In this document: positions 9,905 through 21,522 of the stretch, one piece after another | Layout: each line of letters opens with the position of its first letter | Numbering within the stretch: the first letter of the stretch is position 1 | Assembly (NCBI GenBank): GCA_028554755.1 | Contig: JAPTOF010000011.1 | Coordinates: 6,166,501-6,230,500 of the forward strand | DNA from: Cordia subcordata | Lineage: Eukaryota; Streptophyta; Magnoliopsida; Boraginales; Cordiaceae | Direction: 5' to 3' | DNA length: 64,000 nt | The notes under the pieces: model-generated | The model's database searches: none | What the model was told of the DNA's origin: nothing | The model's input: the letters and a program-made list of their open reading frames with translations, nothing else | Program-made: the position numbers and the translations under genes

Positions 9905-11599
9905 TCAATGCTCCGCACCGCCAATAGCAACCAAATCCAAACAATGCTTGAACTTGCTGACTGGAACCACCTTAGTCATCATATCTGCTGGATTCTCATG
10001 GGTAGAAATCTTCTGCACCGATATGATTTCTTGTGATATAATATCTTTGATAAAATGATATATAACGTCAATATGTTTAGTCCTCTCATGATACATCTGA
10101 TTCTTCGTCAGATGGATTGCACTCTGGCTATCACAAAAGACTGTACTTGTATCTTGCTGCAGTCCAAGATCACGAACCAAGCCTTGTAACCACATGGCCT
10201 CCTTCACAGCTTCTGCAATTGCCATGTACTCCGCTTCAGTAGTCGACAATGCCACAGTAGACTGTAATGTCGCTTTCCAACTGATAGCACATCCAGAGAG
10301 AGTAAACACGTAACCCGTCAGAGATCTTCTCTTACCAAGGTCACCCACAAAGTCTGAATCACAATAACCCACCAACCTCGCGCAATCTCCAGTCATCTTG
10401 CTAAATAGCAATCCTATATTCGCAGTGCCACGCAAATATCTCATTATCCATTTCACCGCTTCCCAGTGTGTTTTCCCAGGTGATGCCATATACCTACTCA
10501 CAACACTAACTGCATATGAAATATCAGGACGAGTGCACACCATAGCATACATCAAGCTACCAACAGCACTCGAGTATGGAACATGAGACATATGCACCAC
10601 CTCCTCCTCAGTTTTAGGTGACAAATTTGCAGACAATTTGAAATGAGCAGCAAGCGGCACACTCACAGGCTTAGCTTTAAGCATCCCGAAACGCTCCAGC
10701 ACCTTCTCAATATAACTTTGTTGAGACAAGAATAACTTCCCAGCGTTTCTATATCTGTGAATCTCCATGCCAAGAATCTTCTTCGCTGCTCCAAGATCCT
10801 TCATCTCAAACTCATCACCTAGCTGCTTCTTTAATTTGTTGATTGCAGACATGCTTTTAGCAGCAATAAGCATATCATCGACATACAACAACAAGTATAC
10901 AAACGAACCATCTGGAAGCTTCTTGAGATATACACAGCTGTCGTAGGCACTCCTTGTGTATCTAGCACCTACCATGAATGTGTCAAATCTCTTGTACCAT
11001 TGCCGAGGTAACTGCTTTAATCCATACAAGGATTTCTTCAGTTTGCAAACATGGTTCTCCTTACCATGAACTACATACCCCTCTAGCTGACTCATGTAAA
11101 TTTGCTCTTCAAGATCACCATGCAAAAACGCTGTTTTTACATCTAGCTGCTCAAGCTCTAAGTCATGAAGAGCAACCAAGGCAAGTAAAACCCTGATGGA
11201 AGTATGCTTCACAACCGGAGAGAACACTTCGTTGAAGTCAACACCCTCTCTTTGTGTATAGCCTTTTGCCACCAACCGTGCCTTGTATCGAGGACTCTCA
11301 ACCCCTGGAGTACCTTTCTTTTTCTTGTAAACCCATTTGCAACCGACAACTTGCTGTCCCTTAGGCAATTCAATAAGCTCCCATGTTTGATTCTTATGAA
11401 GAGACTCAATCTCCTCACTCATGGCACCCACCCACTGAGCAGAATCTTTCCCAGATATGGCCTCTTTGTATGAATTCGGCTCATGTCCTTTAATTGTTTC
11501 GGCAACAGTCAAAGCATAAGCAACAAGATCAGCGTATCCGTACCTTTGAGGCTCTCTAATCTGTCTCCTTTCTCGCCCAGTGGCAATCTTTGTATACAT
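9905..11599 (-). CDS. Copia reverse transcriptase and RNase H (Tork-like pol, 3' half)
   Basis: A single open frame of 564 codons. It begins after the integrase C-terminus and reads through RT into RNase H. RT landmarks are [47 protein letters not shown] and the catalytic YVDDM. RNase H landmarks are [31 protein letters not shown] and RTKHIDV. No internal stop is present. It is the only part of this element still intact. In Tnt1-type elements it would be cleaved from a gag-pol polyprotein; here the upstream frame is broken, so its own translation is doubtful. Confidence 0.9.
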   Translation of the reverse strand: MYTKIATGRERRQIREPQRYGYADLVAYALTVAETIKGHEPNSYKEAISGKDSAQWVGAMSEEIESLHKNQTWELIELPKGQQVVGCKWVYKKKKGTPGVESPRYKARLVAKGYTQREGVDFNEVFSPVVKHTSIRVLLALVALHDLELEQLDVKTAFLHGDLEEQIYMSQLEGYVVHGKENHVCKLKKSLYGLKQLPRQWYKRFDTFMVGARYTRSAYDSCVYLKKLPDGSFVYLLLYVDDMLIAAKSMSAINKLKKQLGDEFEMKDLGAAKKILGMEIHRYRNAGKLFLSQQSYIEKVLERFGMLKAKPVSVPLAAHFKLSANLSPKTEEEVVHMSHVPYSSAVGSLMYAMVCTRPDISYAVSVVSRYMASPGKTHWEAVKWIMRYLRGTANIGLLFSKMTGDCARLVGYCDSDFVGDLGKRRSLTGYVFTLSGCAISWKATLQSTVALSTTEAEYMAIAEAVKEAMWLQGLVRDLGLQQDTSTVFCDSQSAIHLTKNQMYHERTKHIDVIYHFIKDIISQEIISVQKISTHENPADMMTKVVPVSKFKHCLDLVAIGGAEH

Positions 11600-11739
11600 T
11601 GTTCGGGCATATTTTGATCATGTGCCTCGGTTGGTTGAGTCGGCTGAATTTGATCGCTACTATTGCTAGATGGAACATTAGGTATATCAGAAAATACCTC
11701 CAACTCCTCTTTGACACCGTGGACTAAATCAGCAAACGC

Positions 11740-12387
11740 TTACTCCTTTTCTTGGTCTAATAAAGCAGACTCATTGAACGTAACATCCCTGCTGATGAGG
11801 AAACCTGGAGACTTTGGATCTGAGCACCACAAACTGTAACCTTTCCTCTCGGACGCATAGCCTAGAAATATGCATTTGTTTGGCCTCGGCTCCAACTTGC
11901 CATCCTTCACGTGAGCGTATGCAGGGCAACCGAACACCCTCAATTGAGAGTAGTCAGCAGGCTTACCAGACCATAACTCAAAAGAAGTTTTCAATTCAAT
12001 AGCTTTAGATGGAGACCTATTCATCAAGTAGCATGCCGTATTGACGGCTTCAGCCCAAAAGTCTTGACTCAAACCAGATTGGGAGAGCATACAACGAGCT
12101 CTCTCCACTAGAGTTCTATTCATGCGTTCTGCAACTCCATTCTGTTGTAGAGTCCCTACACATGTGCGGTGTCTCACAATGCCATGTTTCTTGCAGAACT
12201 CATCAAACTCTTTGTTGCAATATTTCAACCCATTGTCAGTCCTAAGACGCTTAATTTGTTTACCAGTCTGCTTCTCAATCAACGTCTTCCACTCGACAAA
12301 TGTTGGAAACGCCTCATCTTTAGTTTTTAAGAAGTATACCCACACCATCCGAGAGTATGCATCAATGAAAGTGATGTAATACAGCAC
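11740..12387 (-). CDS. Copia integrase core (fragment, Tork-like)
   Basis: 215 codons carrying the catalytic core. FIDAYSRMVWVYFLK has the first Asp, LRTDNGLKYCNKEF the second, and GVAERMNRT the Glu. The C-terminal GKW-like region follows (FGCPAYAHVKDGKLEPR, CIFLGYASERKGY). The residue before QQNG is Leu where the family has Pro. The N-terminal HHCC zinc domain is in a different, interrupted frame at about 12400-12750. A stop separates it from the RT frame at about 11600-11740. Confidence 0.85.
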   Translation of the reverse strand: MLYYITFIDAYSRMVWVYFLKTKDEAFPTFVEWKTLIEKQTGKQIKRLRTDNGLKYCNKEFDEFCKKHGIVRHRTCVGTLQQNGVAERMNRTLVERARCMLSQSGLSQDFWAEAVNTACYLMNRSPSKAIELKTSFELWSGKPADYSQLRVFGCPAYAHVKDGKLEPRPNKCIFLGYASERKGYSLWCSDPKSPGFLISRDVTFNESALLDQEKE

Positions 12388-12751
12388 CTTTCTTGGAAGG
12401 AACTTTATTAGGACCCCAAAGATCGAATGAATATAATCAAGTGTTCCTTTGGTGTTCTCCGCCCTTCTTGAACTTCACCTGGTTTGCTTTCCAAAGACAC
12501 AATGCTCGCAGAATTCAAGCTTTCCGTTCTTTGTCCACAAAGCAAATCCCTCTTACTCATTTCGGTCCCCTCTCGCTCATATGGCCCAATCTTTTGTGCC
12601 ATAACTGCGTAGTGTCATTATCACTCTCCTCGGATGTAACAGCTGCAACATCTGTAACTGTACTACCTTGAAGGACATATAGGCCGCCAGTCAAGTTCCC
12701 TTTCAAGAGCACAATTGCACCTTTAGTCACCTTTAAGACACCATTCTCACT

Positions 12752-12985
12752 TCAGAATTTGTATCCATGAGAATCCAAACGGCCAAGAGAAATCAAGTTT
12801 TTCTTCAGCTCCGGTACATGCCAACACTCGAAAGATCTTGTAATACCATCAAACATCTTGATATTTACGATGCCCATTCCCTCCACCTTTAACGAAAGAT
12901 CATTGCCTAGAAAGACTTTCCCTTCTCTTTTGGAATAAGAAGAGAACCAGTCGCGCCTAGGACACATATGGAACGTTGCACGATC
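12752..12985 (-). pseudogene. Copia protease with damaged active site
   Basis: The minus-strand reading WILDRATFHMCPRRDWF appears at about 12940-12990. Copia aspartic proteases have D-S/T-G-A here; this copy has D-R-A, one residue short, so the catalytic triad is lost. Downstream VFLGNDLSLKVEGMG and CWHVPELKKNLISLGRLDSHGY follow the family pattern up to the GAG-pre-integrase junction. Confidence 0.75.
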
Positions 12986-13003
12986 AAGAATCCATTGATT
13001 TTG

Positions 13004-13875
13004 TCACTGTGATCCACTCACAGTCAAAACTTCCCCGGTACTACTCGAGTTATCTCCACCACTGTCAGCACTCTCCACCACATTAGCTGAATTCTCCACC
13101 TTTTTCTTTCCTTTTCTTAGTCTTGGACATTCTTTCTTAATGTGACCCTTTTCGCCACACTCGAAACAGCGTAGCGTCCTTGCTCTTGATTTTGACCTTG
13201 ACTTGCTTTTCTTTCTATCCGAAGATCCACCTCTATTCTCCGATCTCCCTCTACTCACTAAACCTTCCACATGAACTTCTTCCTTATGTCCCGGAATATG
13301 TGTTTGAAGATCCTTCGATTTTAATGAAGTAATCACATCTTCAAAAGTAATTTTATCCCTACCGTACAACATAGTGTCCACAAAGTTTATATATGAAGGC
13401 TGTAAGGAGCATAACACGATCATAGCTTGATCTTCGTCATCAATTTTAACACCCACATCCTTCAAAGCAATAAAACAAGAGGTAAACTCATCAAGGTGTT
13501 GTTTTAGTGACGTACCTTCTTTCATTCTAAGATGATACAATCGCTTCTTCAAGTAGAGGTGATTAGTGAGAGATTTAGATGCATACAATTCCACCAAAGT
13601 ATTCCAAGCCTCAACTGCCGTCTTCTCAAGAATCTCCAGAATACTTCATCCATCACGGACATATGTATTGCACTCAAGGCTTTCGCTTGAGTTCTTCTCT
13701 CGTTCTTTGGTTCTATCTTTTCTAGGATCACTCCTTCAATGACTTTCCAAAGTCCCTGCATTGTCATAAATGCCTTGAATCTGATCCTCCAAAGACTGAA
13801 ACTCATTCTCCCGTCAAACTTCTCGATTTCAAACTTTTCACCTGTGGAAGACATCTTCGTTTGCTCAAAACTCAC
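13004..13875 (-). pseudogene. Copia gag (Tork-like), frameshifted
   Basis: The N-terminal frame (13549-13875) starts MSSTGEKFEIEKFDG at about 13853 and shows FSLWRIRFKAFMTMQGLWKVI, the usual gag start. A one-base frameshift near 13640 moves the reading to the second frame (13004-13597), which carries ELYASKSLTNHLYLKKRLY and the zinc knuckle CFECGEKGHIKKEC (CX2CX4HX4C). A basic KSRSKSRAR stretch precedes the knuckle. Confidence 0.85.
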
Positions 13876-13949
13876 ACATCGGGATTAAATTTGGCTCAAT
13901 GGATCGTAAAAACGGATTCAGCACGTCGAAAAACCTTAGGAACACCCCT

Positions 13950-14190
13950 GGTCAACTTTGGTCAACACCGGTCAAAGTCAAACTTGTTGGTCAAAGTCAA
14001 TACCGTCCCTAAACACGTACTTCGGAGCAGAATCTGGAAAAACAGAGCCCAAAAACGGACTCAGCATGTCGAAAAACATGGGGTAAGGCTTTGGTCAAAC
14101 TCGGTCAACCCTTGATCAATGGTCAACGGTCAAAGTCAACCCCGGTCAAACCCTGGTCAACGCTGGTCAACGCCGGTCAAAGTGGTCAAA
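13950..14190 (-). promoter_or_regulatory. Array of 16 W-box cores (TTGACY) in the retrotransposon leader
   Basis: On the + strand GTCAA occurs 16 times in about 240 bp, each preceded by G or A. On the element's own (minus) strand every one is TTGACC or TTGACT, the WRKY-factor W-box core. They form two clusters (about 13950-14003 and 14092-14190) that are halves of a diverged tandem duplication of roughly 140-150 bp (shared block aaaaacggatt/actcagcac/tgtcgaaaaac). They lie in the untranslated leader between the 5' LTR and gag. Regulatory function is inference. Confidence 0.5.
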
Positions 14191-14746
14191 CTGGCCAGAA
14201 TTTTATTTTTTGTTTCAGGACTAAATCTAAGCCCAAATAAAAATTCTTTTTTTATTCTTTTGGCCTAAACTAAGCCCAAACCCAAAAAAGAAATTTATTA
14301 TTTTTCTGGCCTAGAACCCAAGCCCAACAAAAAATTAATTAACCCAAGACCCAAGGCCTAGCCAAAATTGGACAATGCCACTACCCAGGCCCGATCCAAA
14401 TAAACCCAAAGACCCAAAGCCTACAAACCCTAAACCTGCTTTACAAACTTGAACCAATTTCCAAAAAATAATACCTGAATACCAAAAACCAACCTCAAGA
14501 GCACGCGAACTCTATCTTCTTCGCTTGTTCTTCAAACCCAAACACGAACCAGGACCCGCCGACGCAAGCTTCCACTCCAACCACCAACGCTCAACGTAGA
14601 CAGTACCAGAGCACTCCTCGCCGAACAAAGACCTTTGTTTAGTTAGGCACCATTTGGTTTGAGAAATTTTGGTTTCACAGTGAGTTTTGATTTTTCCTTT
14701 TTCCCTCAAGCAGCGGAATATATCTAACCTGGCTCTGATACCAGTT

Positions 14747-15114
14747 TGTTGGGGAAAAACATGCAAACACGAAGAATACGAGAAGAAATAACGGACACAA
14801 GAAATTACGTGGTTCGGCTTTGAAGCCTACGTCCACGGGCAACAGAGAATAATTATATTACTGATCACGAATGCTACAAGGCTAACACTTTGGTTTCTCT
14901 CTCACCCCACATACCACAAGGGGTATGAACCTAAGCACCCCCATGGGGTGCGACCCTAAGACACCAAATACAATGTCCTAGCCCCTATTTATAGTACACA
15001 AGTATCCTAATCCGTATTCTACAAGGATAAGGAAACAGTATACTACTAGGAAAAGTAAACAGTATACTACAAGGAAAAGGACACATATTAATTTAATACG
15101 GGCCACATTCAACA
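14747..15114 (-). repeat. 5' LTR of the Tork-like element
   Basis: 368 bp. It carries the promoter for minus-strand transcription. A TATA box (TATAAATA on the minus strand) is at 14986-14993. Confidence 0.92.
14986..14993 (-). promoter_or_regulatory. TATA box of the Tork-like 5' LTR
   Basis: The minus-strand reading is TATAAATA followed by GGGGC. It sits in the middle of the LTR, as expected for the U3/R boundary. The same motif is present in the 3' LTR. Confidence 0.6.
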
Positions 15115-15119
15115 GTATA

Positions 15120-15953
15120 ACTAAAATCAATGAAGTTTGAAAAGGTTATACATTAAATCATTAAGTTAGTAATTAAATAATATAATTAGAATCATTTGAA
15201 CTAGTTGTGATTAGATTAGAGATTAGGAAATTATGTTAGATAAATGAAGTTAATACGAGTTAATAAAGTGTTTACTGTAACTAGAATAGATTAAGCGCTA
15301 TTAGGTTAAGCTAATAAGGAACTAAGTTTGTAATATCCCTAAAGTTATGTGATAAATATATTAATAAAGCACTAATATTTAGCTTACGATAAATGGTTTC
15401 TATGTTTAAGCAATATTAAAAATTCAATTCTTTTTGGTAAAGTTTAGCTCAATTCAGTTAGGGTCTCAGTAAGATTCTTAAATTAAGATCCAAAACTTAC
15501 CAAAATAACTTTTTTCTTTTGGTTTTTGTAAAAACGTCAATAAAACTTTTGATTCTAGTATGGTTTTAGCTTTTTGGTTTGCTCAAAATCTCAAAGATCC
15601 ATGTAAAATGTGTGTTTGTGTATGTGTCAAATAATTCTAAATTAATAGGCCAAGATAACTTTCATCGAATTAATACATACAAAAGGTTTCACACCCTTTT
15701 TCTTCAAAATATTGTGTGTTTACTGTAATAGCAACTACTTCTACCATGTTAAATTTATTTATGATAAAACAAGTTACTTATGTTTTGCTAGTCATTTGTA
15801 GCACTTGAACTTGATCATATCATAGAGAACCAAACATCTAACTGGAGAGTAATATACATATCGGTATCAAAAATTTATATTGTTAATTGCCTTCAAAAAC
15901 TGGTTTTAAGTTCTAAATCATATATACCCAGTCCATTGCAAGGATAAGAGTAC
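15120..15953. other. AT-rich intergenic sequence, nothing recognised
   Basis: No open frame longer than noise, no terminal repeats and no similarity that I recognise. It ends with gataagagtac (15943-15953), the left target duplication of the next retroposon. Confidence 0.4.
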
Positions 15954-17133
15954 AGAAAGTACTTCAGCAAGAAAAACTTATCCATTACTATGCTAGTTTT
16001 CTCTATTCTCCCTAGCGGTTAGGGCAGTTAGGGAGTGACATTTTGAACTCCAGTAGTTTTGTTACCACTTCTTCCATCTCCGGTGGTGGTTGTCTCCATC
16101 GCTGGAGGTTCTTCTCTCTTTCTATTCCTTTTGATTTTAATTTTGTGATTTTCTTTCCTATTTGCGTTTCTCTCACTGACCCATCGGGTGTTTTCCTTCT
16201 TCATTTTCTTTGTATCTTTCTTTCCTTCTTTCATTTTGTTCTCTTACCTTGTTTCACTGTGTTTTTCCTTCCTTTTCTCTATGTTTTTGTTCCATTTCTT
16301 TGTGTTTGTTTTTATTCCACTTCTCTATGTGCTTGTTTGTCCTCTATATTCGTTGTGTCCTTCCAATTCTAACACAAAGGGTGCAAAAGGAATGTTTATC
16401 TCTTTGGTTGTTTTTCCAATTCTTACAGAGGATGATTCTTACCCAACACATGTAAAGACTCCTTGTAACGGTGTTCATACCATGAAGGATGGTATCCTTC
16501 ATTTTCTACTCACTCCCGTCTTTCGTTGTGGGGAACCACTCACCTATAACACTCTTGATCCATTTTCCAATCTTGGTTGCAGAAAAGAGAAGTTGGTTGA
16601 TTTCTCCACTTGTTCAAGCCAGGAACCTAAAGGGCCCGTCCTCTTATTTAGGATGCCTAGACCATATAGGGTACAAATATCCTTGGCCTATCCTCTGTCT
16701 GGGGTGATGAGTCATGTTAAACTCATCTTTGTCTCGTCAAATCTTGGTCTTATGGCAATTACTGCTTTGCCGGCGTACCATTTGGATTGTGGTGAGTACT
16801 TTATAAGGCATAAGTGCTTTTAGTGGTGTACGCCAATGGATGCTTGGAAGATCTGCTCTGATGTGTCTTCTCATGGCTTAATGAGTTCTATAGTTCTCTG
16901 TAGGCTTGTGGTAGGTGCACTTGCCTTGTGGAAGCGACTTTGGGTGCTGAAGTCCCTACATATAATGTATTTTTTGTGGCGTATTGTACTAAATCTGAAT
17001 GTTGTTGTTGGGCATTCGCTTATTTTCTGGTTTCTTCATGTTGTCTCGCTATGTTGTGCTACTGCAAATAATATGTACTCTTCTATATCTTAATAAAATT
17101 CTAGAATGTTTTACTGTAAAAAAAAAAAAAAAA
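15954..17133 (+). mobile_element. Poly(A) retroposon (LINE-derived, internally reduced)
   Basis: The segment ends in a run of A (about 17119-17133) and is flanked by an 11-bp direct repeat GATAAGAGTAC (15943-15953 and 17134-17144), the mark of target-primed reverse transcription. The 3' end (atatcttaataaaattctag then poly(A)) resembles plant L1-type LINE tails. The 5' part is C/T-rich (about 16040-16370) like LINE 5' leaders. I see no reverse transcriptase or endonuclease motif. The overlapping open frames at 16043-16823 are Phe/Ser/Leu-rich products of the CT-rich tract. It could instead be a retrocopied transcript. Confidence 0.65.
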
Positions 17134-17144
17134 GATAAGAGTAC

Positions 17145-19012
17145 TAATTAATCGATGATATTGTCTAAAAGTTTAAACTATTGAAGTGAAGTTTAATTAT
17201 ACAATTATTATTACAACTACTACTACAATTGTTATTATCATCATCATAATGGCTTAGTTACTTCTTGCTTATGTCTATAAGGTTGTGGATTTTATTATGA
17301 TCATTGTCATTATCATTGAAATAATATTGAATAACAAAGATAACCCTTTCATTTGAGGACTAAAGAATATTTTTATCCATATAATTTAACAAAGTTAATG
17401 AATAATGTGAAAATTTATCTAATAATATATTACTAGTCCATATATATATTGGCCAATGTTTGTCTAATTGTTTAAAGGCAACTGAGATTTACCAAGTGAA
17501 CTTCAAAGGGGGACGAACAGGTCAAGTTGCCACGGAAGGTGACAGCCCCCGTGTTTTTTGACGCCGCTGGCAAACGAAGTCCTTTTCTTTCGGACCCAAA
17601 ATTATTAGAAAATTAATAGGCCCTCAATACTTTTCAACTAATTTTCAATTTGGTCCCATCAACCCATTTCGTACGCTCTCAGTTACTCATCTCATTTGCG
17701 AGATTGGTCTTCGTATTTAGGATTAGGATCCTCTCGTAATGGATCTAATCTTAATATAATTACATTAAAAGAGAATTTCAATGAGATCTTAATCATTTGG
17801 TTGTTTGTAATAAAGATGAAGCAATAGTTTCTTTTGTCGAGCTTTTTTCGTTTTTAAAATTATATCTTGAATTCCCTAATTCCTATCTTCAATCAAATAA
17901 TTCTTAGTATCGATCTCTTGGATTTTCTCATAATATAAAACTTATAGCAGCAGACCCAAAATTTTAGATGAGGGGCCGGTGAGAAGGTATTCATCCTAAG
18001 TTATTGTTCGTCGTGCTTGATATGTTTTCGATTTTAATGATGAATGTTTGATAGAACAAAAAATCTAAGCCTGCTTAAAAAGGGGAAAAAAGCGTGGCAG
18101 CATATTCATAATTTTTTAGGATTTCGATTGTTGAGATACGCAGATAATTTAATGACTACTGAAGGTTAAGTGTTAGACTTTTTGAATAAGGAAGTAAGCT
18201 CTCAGTTTATACGCCTGTTATAGTGCCTCATATTTGAAATTTTTTCCTTGTTGAATGTTCAGTTGAGAAATATATTAGGAAAAGGTGAAAAGCAAATTAC
18301 TTGAAGGGAAGTGTTGCGTGACTGTTTCCGTTATAATTCGACAAATTACCATTAAACTCCAACCTAAGTTTAATTTATTGTCAAACAACACTAATAAATT
18401 GTAGAACTGAAAGAGAGAGAGAGAGAATTACCTTACAAGAAAAACCATCAAATCAAATAGTTCTAATCTAACTCAAATCAATTAAATGCGATGTGTTTGC
18501 ATGTAGACTTCACCCAGGGAATGGACAAGTATGTAATTATCATGAGTAGACAAGTCGATTAGGTAAATTCAAATAAAACGCGTTTACGTCGTGAAAATCT
18601 ACACAAGTGTGTGGTTCAAATTTTTTTCTTAATTTAGAGGGTATCCCGCCACCATTAGTGAATCTTTCTTGTATAGCAGTCCGTAATTTGGTATAATTTG
18701 AAATATTTTACCTTAAGATATATAATGAAGTATATTAGACAAACTGAAAATTAACATTTGAATAAAACGTACCAGTTTATGATTATTATTGTTAAAATTT
18801 GCTCTTCCCTAGTTCGAGATCAACATTGATTTTGTACGTGTGACTCGTTCCTCGACAAACTCCTTTTCCTGTACACAAGCAAATGGCAACCAAACCAAAA
18901 TATTGATTACCAAATAGCATCCAAGAAAGCAGCCTGAAATTGAAAATATAGGGGGAAAAGTAATAATAAGACAATAGAGCTTTAGAGCGCAACACTAAAT
19001 TAGGGCTTATTT
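17145..19012. other. Intergenic, no gene; weak dispersed duplication
   Basis: AT-rich sequence. A segment at about 17455-17690 shares tgtttgtctaattgt and ttggtcccatc with about 20650-20800, in the same order, suggesting an old duplication. A short (GA)n lies at about 18412-18427. No coding segment is supported. Confidence 0.35.
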
Positions 19013-19700
19013 GGATTATATTTTTTTTTATGAAAAGGTCTCTTCTCTTGAAAAAATATGTATTCTTTGCAATAAGTATTTAAATTGACTTTTTAAAAAA
19101 GTTCAAACTCTAAAAAAGAGAGAGAGAAAAAAAAAAGACAGAGAGCTTTAACGGTTGTTTGAATTAGCTTTTTTTAATGGAAAAGCACTTTTTTCTCGAA
19201 AAAATCACATTTCTTTTGCAATAAGTACTCCGGGTGTATTGATAGTTGGGCTCCGTCAGTTGGATTCTCTTGGTCACAAAAAAAAAGTATTTGAAATGGA
19301 ATTCAGAAAAAAACTAAAAACTCTGGAAAAAAATAAAGTTCAAACTGTTTTTTAGAAGCTAGAAATTTTAGCTTTTCATAAAAGTATTTTTTTAAAAAAA
19401 ATTCTAGAGAAAAACACCTTTGAGAAAAACTAATCCAAACAAGCTTTTAGACCACAACATGAGAGGCTTATTTGGATTCTATTTTTGATGAAAAACCCCC
19501 TTTTCTTGAAAAGAAAAATTACATCTTCTTTGCAATAAGTATTTGGATTTTTTATAAAAAAAAAAAGGCCAAATCTCTGAAAGGAAAAAGTTCAAATTTA
19601 ACTTTTTCAAAAACTAAAAATTTTAAATTTTTATAAAACATATTTTTGGAAAAAACTATAAGAACACATTTGGGAAAACCAATCTAAACGAGTTCTACCT
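19013..19700. repeat. Cluster of three related AT-rich MITE-like units
   Basis: Units starting at 19013 (gggcttatttggatt), about 19151 (ggttgtttgaattag, ending aatccaaacaagc near 19444) and about 19466 (gaggcttatttggatt, ending caatctaaacgag near 19694) share internal ttctttgcaataagta and long A/T runs. The termini are inverted repeats of the TTGGATT/AATCCAA type. Other copies are at about 20855-21063, 22350-22592 and 27130-27340. Confidence 0.5.
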
Positions 19701-21250
19701 CAAATTAGACCAAATCCAACTTGAATCAGTCAAATTCGACTTATCTGCAAAGCCGGTATTCCATCCACCAGTTTTGGAATAGAAAGGTATTATCAGGGGG
19801 GTCGTAGCTTCATGCAAATGCATAGCGCATGAACCTTGCTTGATAATTTTCTATTTTCATCATTTTGCTTGATAATTTTCCATTTTTATTATTCGTTCAT
19901 CCCCTTTTTATTTATACATATCTTGGTGATACTAGCTATACGTCAAAATAATAAACGCCCATTATTCATTTTTATTGTTTTGACACACGCACCCATTTAA
20001 TATACAAACCAGACTTCCAGAATATTAAGCCAATACAAGGAGTAGATCTACAGCTAGCTAGGGAACAAAAAGAATATACCTTGTTTTTATTTGCTTGTTG
20101 CTTACCTTTGCAAAGTTGAAAGAATATTCATTATCATCATTATCATTACCATTGTTGCAATTTTGGTTAAATTGCTATAGGCCCTTGTAGTCTTGTAAAA
20201 GTATGTCGTGCCTCTTTGTGATACAAAACCTCCCTCATAATCTTCTTATAATCGTTGAAAATAAGCACATGCTTTCCTTGGCTGAAAAATGTCATTATTA
20301 ACATATTATTAATCAAAATAATAAATTGACCTTTATACTCTAGAAGGTTCGATACGTTTTAGAGGACCAGTGGAGGAGAGGATGTGCTTATTTTTGGTTA
20401 GTGATCTGTTACAATGATGATTTTTTAAAGACAAAAAGTGTATACTTATTTTTAATGATTATAAAAAAATTATGAAAGAAATTTTTTTTTTCTTAAAAGG
20501 AGGTCCTACACATTTTTAAATGTTCATGAAGTAATCCGTAACAATTTATCCAAGAATTTTTTATTTTTAACTGCGGTTAACCGACTCAAGGTACGTTTTT
20601 GTCTCAACCGTTCTTTATCAAATACCTACTAATTATTAATACGATGTGATGATTGTTTGTCTAATTGTCCAGAGACAAATACTGAGCCGGAACTGTCATA
20701 AAATATTTCATTTTTAATATTAAGAAGCACCAAAAAAGTAGCCTAGGAATATTCTTTTATCTAGACTTGGTCCCATCGACTCATTCCATTTACTTCTGAC
20801 TAATACGTGAAACGCTCAAACGCCCAACTATTGCTGTGCGCTACGTGGCTCCTTTCGATTGGCTTTTATTAAAAGTATTTTTTTTAAATAATTTTTGAAA
20901 AAGGTATTAAATTAAATTTTTTATTTTTAAAAGAAATTATATTTAAGTTTTTTTTAAAAAGTTTAGCTTTTTAAAAGCCAAATCAAAGAGTTTATTATAA
21001 AAATAATATATTTTTTTCATAAAAAGCTCTTTTTTGTTGAAAAACCAATCTGGATAGGCTCTTAATATTTCAAGATTTTCTTCTCATTCCCATTAAAAGT
21101 GTGTATGGTTTGATTTGATTTAATTTTCAATCAATTTTAAATTATATCAAGTTATTTAGTTTTTAATTAGAAATAATTAATGAATTTTTAACCATCTGCA
21201 ATACCCAATAACCAATATATCTAAGATTGGCTTGCTTTGGTTTAGTTTGA
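19701..21250. other. Intergenic AT-rich sequence with one more MITE-like unit
   Basis: No coding region. About 20855-21063 is another diverged member of the TTGGATT family (right end aaaaaccaatctggataggct). The rest shows nothing I can assign. Confidence 0.3.
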
Positions 21251-21522
21251 TAGTGTATTTGGAATAATCTTATTTTAAGATATTTATTCTATTAAAATAT
21301 GGACATATCTTATAAGATTTAAGAAATCTTATTACATACACTTTGCATTCTATAGTTATAAAAAATAAGATATGGTGGATTGCTTATTTCTTATGAGATA
21401 AAAAGTATGGTTTTGTTTTGAATTTTCATAAAATACATGATAAGATTTCTTAAATCTTATAAGACGTACACTCATTTTAATAGGATAAGTATTTTAAAAT
21501 AAAATTATAACAAACAGAGCAT
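21251..21522. mobile_element. Long-inverted-repeat foldback element (MITE-like)
   Basis: The two halves are near reverse complements: left cttataagatttaagaaatctta and right taagatttcttaaatcttataag surround a ~90-bp centre, and the outer arms (ttattttaagatatttattctatt / aataggataagtattttaaaataa) also pair. There is no coding content. The exact ends and target duplication are not certain. Confidence 0.55.

Larger units (their letters stand above)
9466..15114 (-). mobile_element. Young Ty1/copia (Tork/Tnt1-like) LTR retrotransposon, minus orientation
   Basis: The two LTRs are 368 bp each (9466-9833 and 14747-15114) and differ at three positions, all transitions. They run TGTTG...CAACA. The target duplication GTATA is at 9461-9465 and 15115-15119. 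The primer binding site (TGGTATCAGAGCC on the minus strand, complementary to initiator tRNA-Met) abuts the right LTR at about 14731-14743. Internal order on the minus strand is leader, gag, protease, integrase, RT, RNase H. Despite the young LTRs, gag has a frameshift, the protease active site is damaged and the segment between protease and integrase is broken, so this copy was probably mobilised in trans. Confidence 0.92.

Noticed and set aside
16043..16823. Overlapping + strand frames of 80-210 codons
   Set aside because: They are Phe/Ser/Leu-rich products of a CT-rich stretch inside a poly(A) retroposon, with no domain.
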